Source: CAZMXI01 sp964570205 (GTDB lineage Bacteria > Planctomycetota > Phycisphaerae > Tepidisphaerales > Tepidisphaeraceae). Taken from it: DNA of 32,830 nucleotides. Both the position numbers and the translations under genes were made by a program. Of the stretch, positions 29,292-32,830 are shown piece after piece (the stretch's first letter is position 1; every line of letters begins with the position of its first letter). The notes under the pieces are model-generated. The model saw nothing but the letters and a program-made list of their open reading frames with translations. It did no database searches and had not been told where the DNA came from. The stretch is from contig CAZMXI010000032.1 of assembly GCA_964570205.1 (NCBI GenBank), positions 1-32,830 on the forward strand, read 5' to 3'.

Positions 29292-30118
29292 CCGGCCGGC
29301 GCATTCAGGCGTCGGCGGGCGTCGGCGATGGCGATCTCCTGTCGTTTCCGGCCGAGGAAGAAGCCGATTCGGTCATATCCCGTCGCTTCCAGCAGGTCCA
29401 TTGCCCACTCGAAGCCATCGCCCACGCGCTGGGGCCAGTGCGCATCCGACCCGATCACGACGGGAATGCTCCGTTGCCGCATCTCCGCGAGAATGCGCGG
29501 GCCGGGGTTCATTTCCGGCAGTTCCTTCAGTTCGCCGGAAGTATTCAGTTCCATCGCCACGCCGGCGGCGGCGATGCGGTCCAGGGCGCGCTGAATGTCC
29601 GGCATCACGTGGTCGGGATTCCACTGCGCAGGATCGACATTCTTCACCACGTCTGGGTGCGACAGACAATCAAACAATCCTGTTTCGGCCGCCAGGGCCA
29701 GTTGCTCGAAGTAGATGCGGTGGAACTCCACGATGTCGCCGCGCCAGAACAGGGCACGATATTGACGCAGATGCGGGTGAACCGATCCGAGGATGTAGTC
29801 GAACCCCGCGCTGTGCGTCTGCGTTGCCAGCCATGATTCCATGCCCGGCAGCCAGTCGCACTCCAGTCCAAGCCGCACATCGACACGCCCGGTCCATTCC
29901 TGTTTGGCCTGCTCGACCATCTGAAGGTACAGGGGAAACTCATCCAATCCCATCCGACCGACGTCCGTCCGGTCTGTGGGGAGGGGGTTGTGGCAGGTGA
30001 CGATGATGCCCTGGATGCGGCGTTCGTACGCGACCGCCGCGTACTCCCGCACGTCGCCGGATGCGTGGCGGCAGAGCGGGGTATGCATGTGCGTGTCGTA
30101 TAGCGGCGGGGCGACCAT
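29240..30118 (-). CDS. PHP-domain phosphoesterase, histidinol-phosphatase-like
   Basis: This protein of 292 residues belongs to the PHP family of metal-dependent phosphoesterases, close to the HisK/HisJ histidinol-phosphatases that act in histidine synthesis. Metal-binding motifs are seen in order: DTHMHTPLCRH near the N-terminus, VTCHNP, LECDW, SVHPH, CLSHPDVVK and GSDAHWPQRVG. No other his genes are in the window, so the substrate is not certain. ATG 30118 (MVAPPLYDTHMH) has AGGA upstream; ATG 30142 is an alternative adding eight residues. The C-terminal tail (NAPAGHPDHSPVNTSVAGPVM) is not conserved and lies antisense to the end of dapF. A strong hairpin separates it from the upstream DHOD-like gene, so it probably has its own promoter. 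Confidence 0.88.
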   Translation of the reverse strand: MVAPPLYDTHMHTPLCRHASGDVREYAAVAYERRIQGIIVTCHNPLPTDRTDVGRMGLDEFPLYLQMVEQAKQEWTGRVDVRLGLECDWLPGMESWLATQTHSAGFDYILGSVHPHLRQYRALFWRGDIVEFHRIYFEQLALAAETGLFDCLSHPDVVKNVDPAQWNPDHVMPDIQRALDRIAAAGVAMELNTSGELKELPEMNPGPRILAEMRQRSIPVVIGSDAHWPQRVGDGFEWAMDLLEATGYDRIGFFLGRKRQEIAIADARRRLNAPAGHPDHSPVNTSVAGPVM

Positions 30119-30203
30119 GGCGGATATGTCCTGGCGTATCATGGAGTTAAGGATCGCGGCTGCGCCGGCCACGGACAAAGGCCGGCCGGGGCGACGACAA
30201 AAG

Positions 30204-30239
30204 GCGGAAGGGACAGCCGCTGGCGGCCGTCCCTTCCGC
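30204..30239 (-). terminator. Intrinsic terminator of the PFOR/DHOD-like operon
   Basis: 15-bp arms (30204-30218 and 30225-30239) pair with one G-U in the minus-strand RNA, with a 6-nt loop, followed on the minus strand by CTTTTGTC. In the plus-strand RNA the same position is an A/C mismatch, so termination is directed to the minus strand. Confidence 0.85.
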
Positions 30240-30267
30240 AAATTCCAAATACACGGATCAACGCCGT

Positions 30268-31275
30268 CTACATCTGTTGCTGTTGCTGGCGCCAGCTCTG
30301 CAGCACTCGCATGTAATTGGCCCGCTCGAACGCATGCGGGTCCGGGCAGCGTGAAAGGCTCATGCTGCCCTGCATCAGCCGGACGGCCGAGTACTCATTC
30401 TCCTGCATGAAGACCTTGATGCCTTCAAGAATCGACTTAATCGCCTGCGGCCCGTGCTTGAGGACCGCCGACACCACCTGTACGGCCCGGGCACCCGCCA
30501 TCAAGCCCTTGATGGCGTCCTGACCGCTATGCACGCCGCCGCTCAGGGCCAGTGATGCCTGCACGTGCGGGCTGATGATCGCCAGCCAGCGAAGCCGCAA
30601 CAGCAACTCAGTCGCATCCGACAGTTGCAGCTTCGGGACGACCTCCAGCAGTTGCAGGTCGATGTCCGGCTGATAGAAGCGGTTGAACAGCACGATGCCG
30701 TTGACGCCCAGATCGTCCAGCCGGCAGCACAGGTTCGTCAGCGAAGAGAAGAACGGCGACAGCTTCACCGACAGCGGGATCGTGATCGACGCCCGGACGT
30801 TCTTCACCACGTCCAGCAACCGCTGCTCCACGGCATCGCCGGTCTCCGTGGGGTCGGTCGCCACGTGATAGATGTTCAGCTCGAGGCCGTCAGCGCCCGC
30901 CTGCTCGATCTGGCGGGCGTAGTCCACCCAGCCGCCGGACGTGCTGCCGTTGATCGAGCCGATGATCGGAATGCCCACAGCCTTCTTCAGCTTGCGGATG
31001 TGCTCCACGTATTCATCCGGTCCGAACGCGAACTCGCGGGTGCTTGGGAAATACGACGTCGCCTCCGCGAACGAATCCGCATACATTTCCGTGTGGTAGA
31101 TCGTGCTGAGCTGCTCGCCGGTGATCTGCTCCTCAAACAGCGAGTGCATCACGATCGCCGCAGCGCCCGCGTCTTCCAGTTGCTTGACCGTGTCCAGGTT
31201 GTCCACGACCGGGGCCGCGCCCGTCATCAGCGGGTTGCTCAGCCGCAGGCCCATGTAGTTTGTCGAGAGGTCCAT
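30268..31275 (-). CDS. Dihydroorotate dehydrogenase-like flavoprotein (PFOR-associated)
   Basis: This is an FMN-binding TIM-barrel protein of 335 residues in the dihydroorotate-dehydrogenase-like family. It opens with MDLSTNYMGLRLSNPLMTGAAP, followed by GIPIIGSINGSTSGGWVDYARQIEQAGADGLELNIYH and VKLSPFF (FMN and substrate strand); the FMN phosphate site is ALSGGVHSGQDAIKGLMAGARAVQVVSAVL. It is not the classical PyrD: these proteins commonly occur next to pyruvate:ferredoxin oxidoreductase, as here, and their substrate is not settled. GGAG lies about six bases before ATG 31275. The C-terminus ends in a run of Gln (QQQQQM). It follows PFOR by 96 bp, with a hairpin in the gap, and is followed by an intrinsic terminator. 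Confidence 0.9.
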   Translation of the reverse strand: MDLSTNYMGLRLSNPLMTGAAPVVDNLDTVKQLEDAGAAAIVMHSLFEEQITGEQLSTIYHTEMYADSFAEATSYFPSTREFAFGPDEYVEHIRKLKKAVGIPIIGSINGSTSGGWVDYARQIEQAGADGLELNIYHVATDPTETGDAVEQRLLDVVKNVRASITIPLSVKLSPFFSSLTNLCCRLDDLGVNGIVLFNRFYQPDIDLQLLEVVPKLQLSDATELLLRLRWLAIISPHVQASLALSGGVHSGQDAIKGLMAGARAVQVVSAVLKHGPQAIKSILEGIKVFMQENEYSAVRLMQGSMSLSRCPDPHAFERANYMRVLQSWRQQQQQM

Positions 31276-31321
31276 ACTGACTCCGTTTTAGCCTTCCCCA
31301 TCAGGATCGAACAAGCCAGGC

Positions 31322-31355
31322 CCGTCCCGCGCTGCTTGCGTGCGGCGCGGGACGG
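31322..31355. repeat. Hairpin between PFOR and the DHOD-like gene
   Basis: CCGTCCCGCGC (31322-31332) and GCGCGGGACGG (31345-31355) are perfect 11-bp arms with a 12-nt loop; outer AGGCCC/GGGCCT (31318-31323/31362-31367) can form a competing closure. There is no T-run, so it may act as a partial terminator or an mRNA-stabilising element that sets PFOR:DHOD ratios. Confidence 0.55.
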
Positions 31356-31371
31356 ACCGCCGGGCCTGTTG

Positions 31372-32830
<1,459 letters not shown>

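Overview
The window is a compact, high-GC bacterial chromosome segment with short intergenic gaps, many same-strand ATGA or near-ATGA couplings, and genes on both strands. No rRNA, tRNA, CRISPR array, transposase or phage gene was seen. The gene mix suggests a Planctomycetes/PVC-type free-living bacterium, possibly Phycisphaerae: secreted beta-helix and glycoside-hydrolase-like proteins, SSS and NSS sodium symporters, DUF502 and DUF2061 membrane proteins, a glycine-rich RRM protein, PFOR paired with a dihydroorotate-dehydrogenase-like protein, and diaminopimelate epimerase. The taxonomic assignment is inference from gene content, not from a marker gene.

Layout. 1-902 (minus, cut by the window edge) is a U32 peptidase-family protein. 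Head to head with it at 980-3112 is a stand-alone copy of the C-terminal half of HrpA (OB fold plus DUF3418) without its helicase domains. 3229-5931 carries a methyltransferase and a family 4-type glycosyltransferase. 6000-9629 (minus) holds a small anchored protein, a large secreted TIM-barrel-like protein of unknown function and endonuclease IV. 9755-11577 is an NSS symporter with a tiny membrane partner. 11609-16644 (minus) is a sugar-use cluster: an NAD-dependent epimerase, an SSS symporter preceded by a LacI-type palindrome, and a secreted beta-helix protein. 16776-20472 (minus) is an assimilatory sulfate operon in the order DUF2061, cysH, cysD, cysN-cysC fusion, driven by a near-perfect sigma70 promoter. 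20640-21250 is an RRM protein with a long structured leader and a terminator hairpin. 21310-23469 is a protein of unknown function followed by a nitronate monooxygenase-like protein. 23284-24792 (minus) is a B12-binding radical SAM protein, divergent from threonine ammonia-lyase (24877-26109). 26096-28305 (minus) is an unrecognised large protein coupled to a DUF502 protein. dapF (28407-29291) converges on a PHP-domain phosphatase. 30268-32830 (minus) is the 3' part of pyruvate:ferredoxin oxidoreductase followed by its dihydroorotate-dehydrogenase-like companion and an intrinsic terminator.

How the genes work together. The sulfate operon is internally consistent for a PAPS-free route. CysH has the two cysteine pairs of a 4Fe-4S APS reductase, and the APS-kinase-like tail of CysN has lost the P-loop Ser/Thr and the substrate motif. 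Sulfate would therefore go to APS and then directly to sulfite. The symporter and beta-helix pair looks like a carbohydrate uptake and breakdown unit under LacI-family control.

The most notable signals are these. The HrpA C-terminal half stands alone. The nitronate monooxygenase appears to need an ATT start. It also overlaps a conserved antisense gene by 186 bp, one of three overlapping convergent gene ends. Several genes have a -10 box exactly 8 nt before their ATG, implying leaderless mRNAs. The RRM gene has a leader of about 160 nt resembling those of cold-shock genes.
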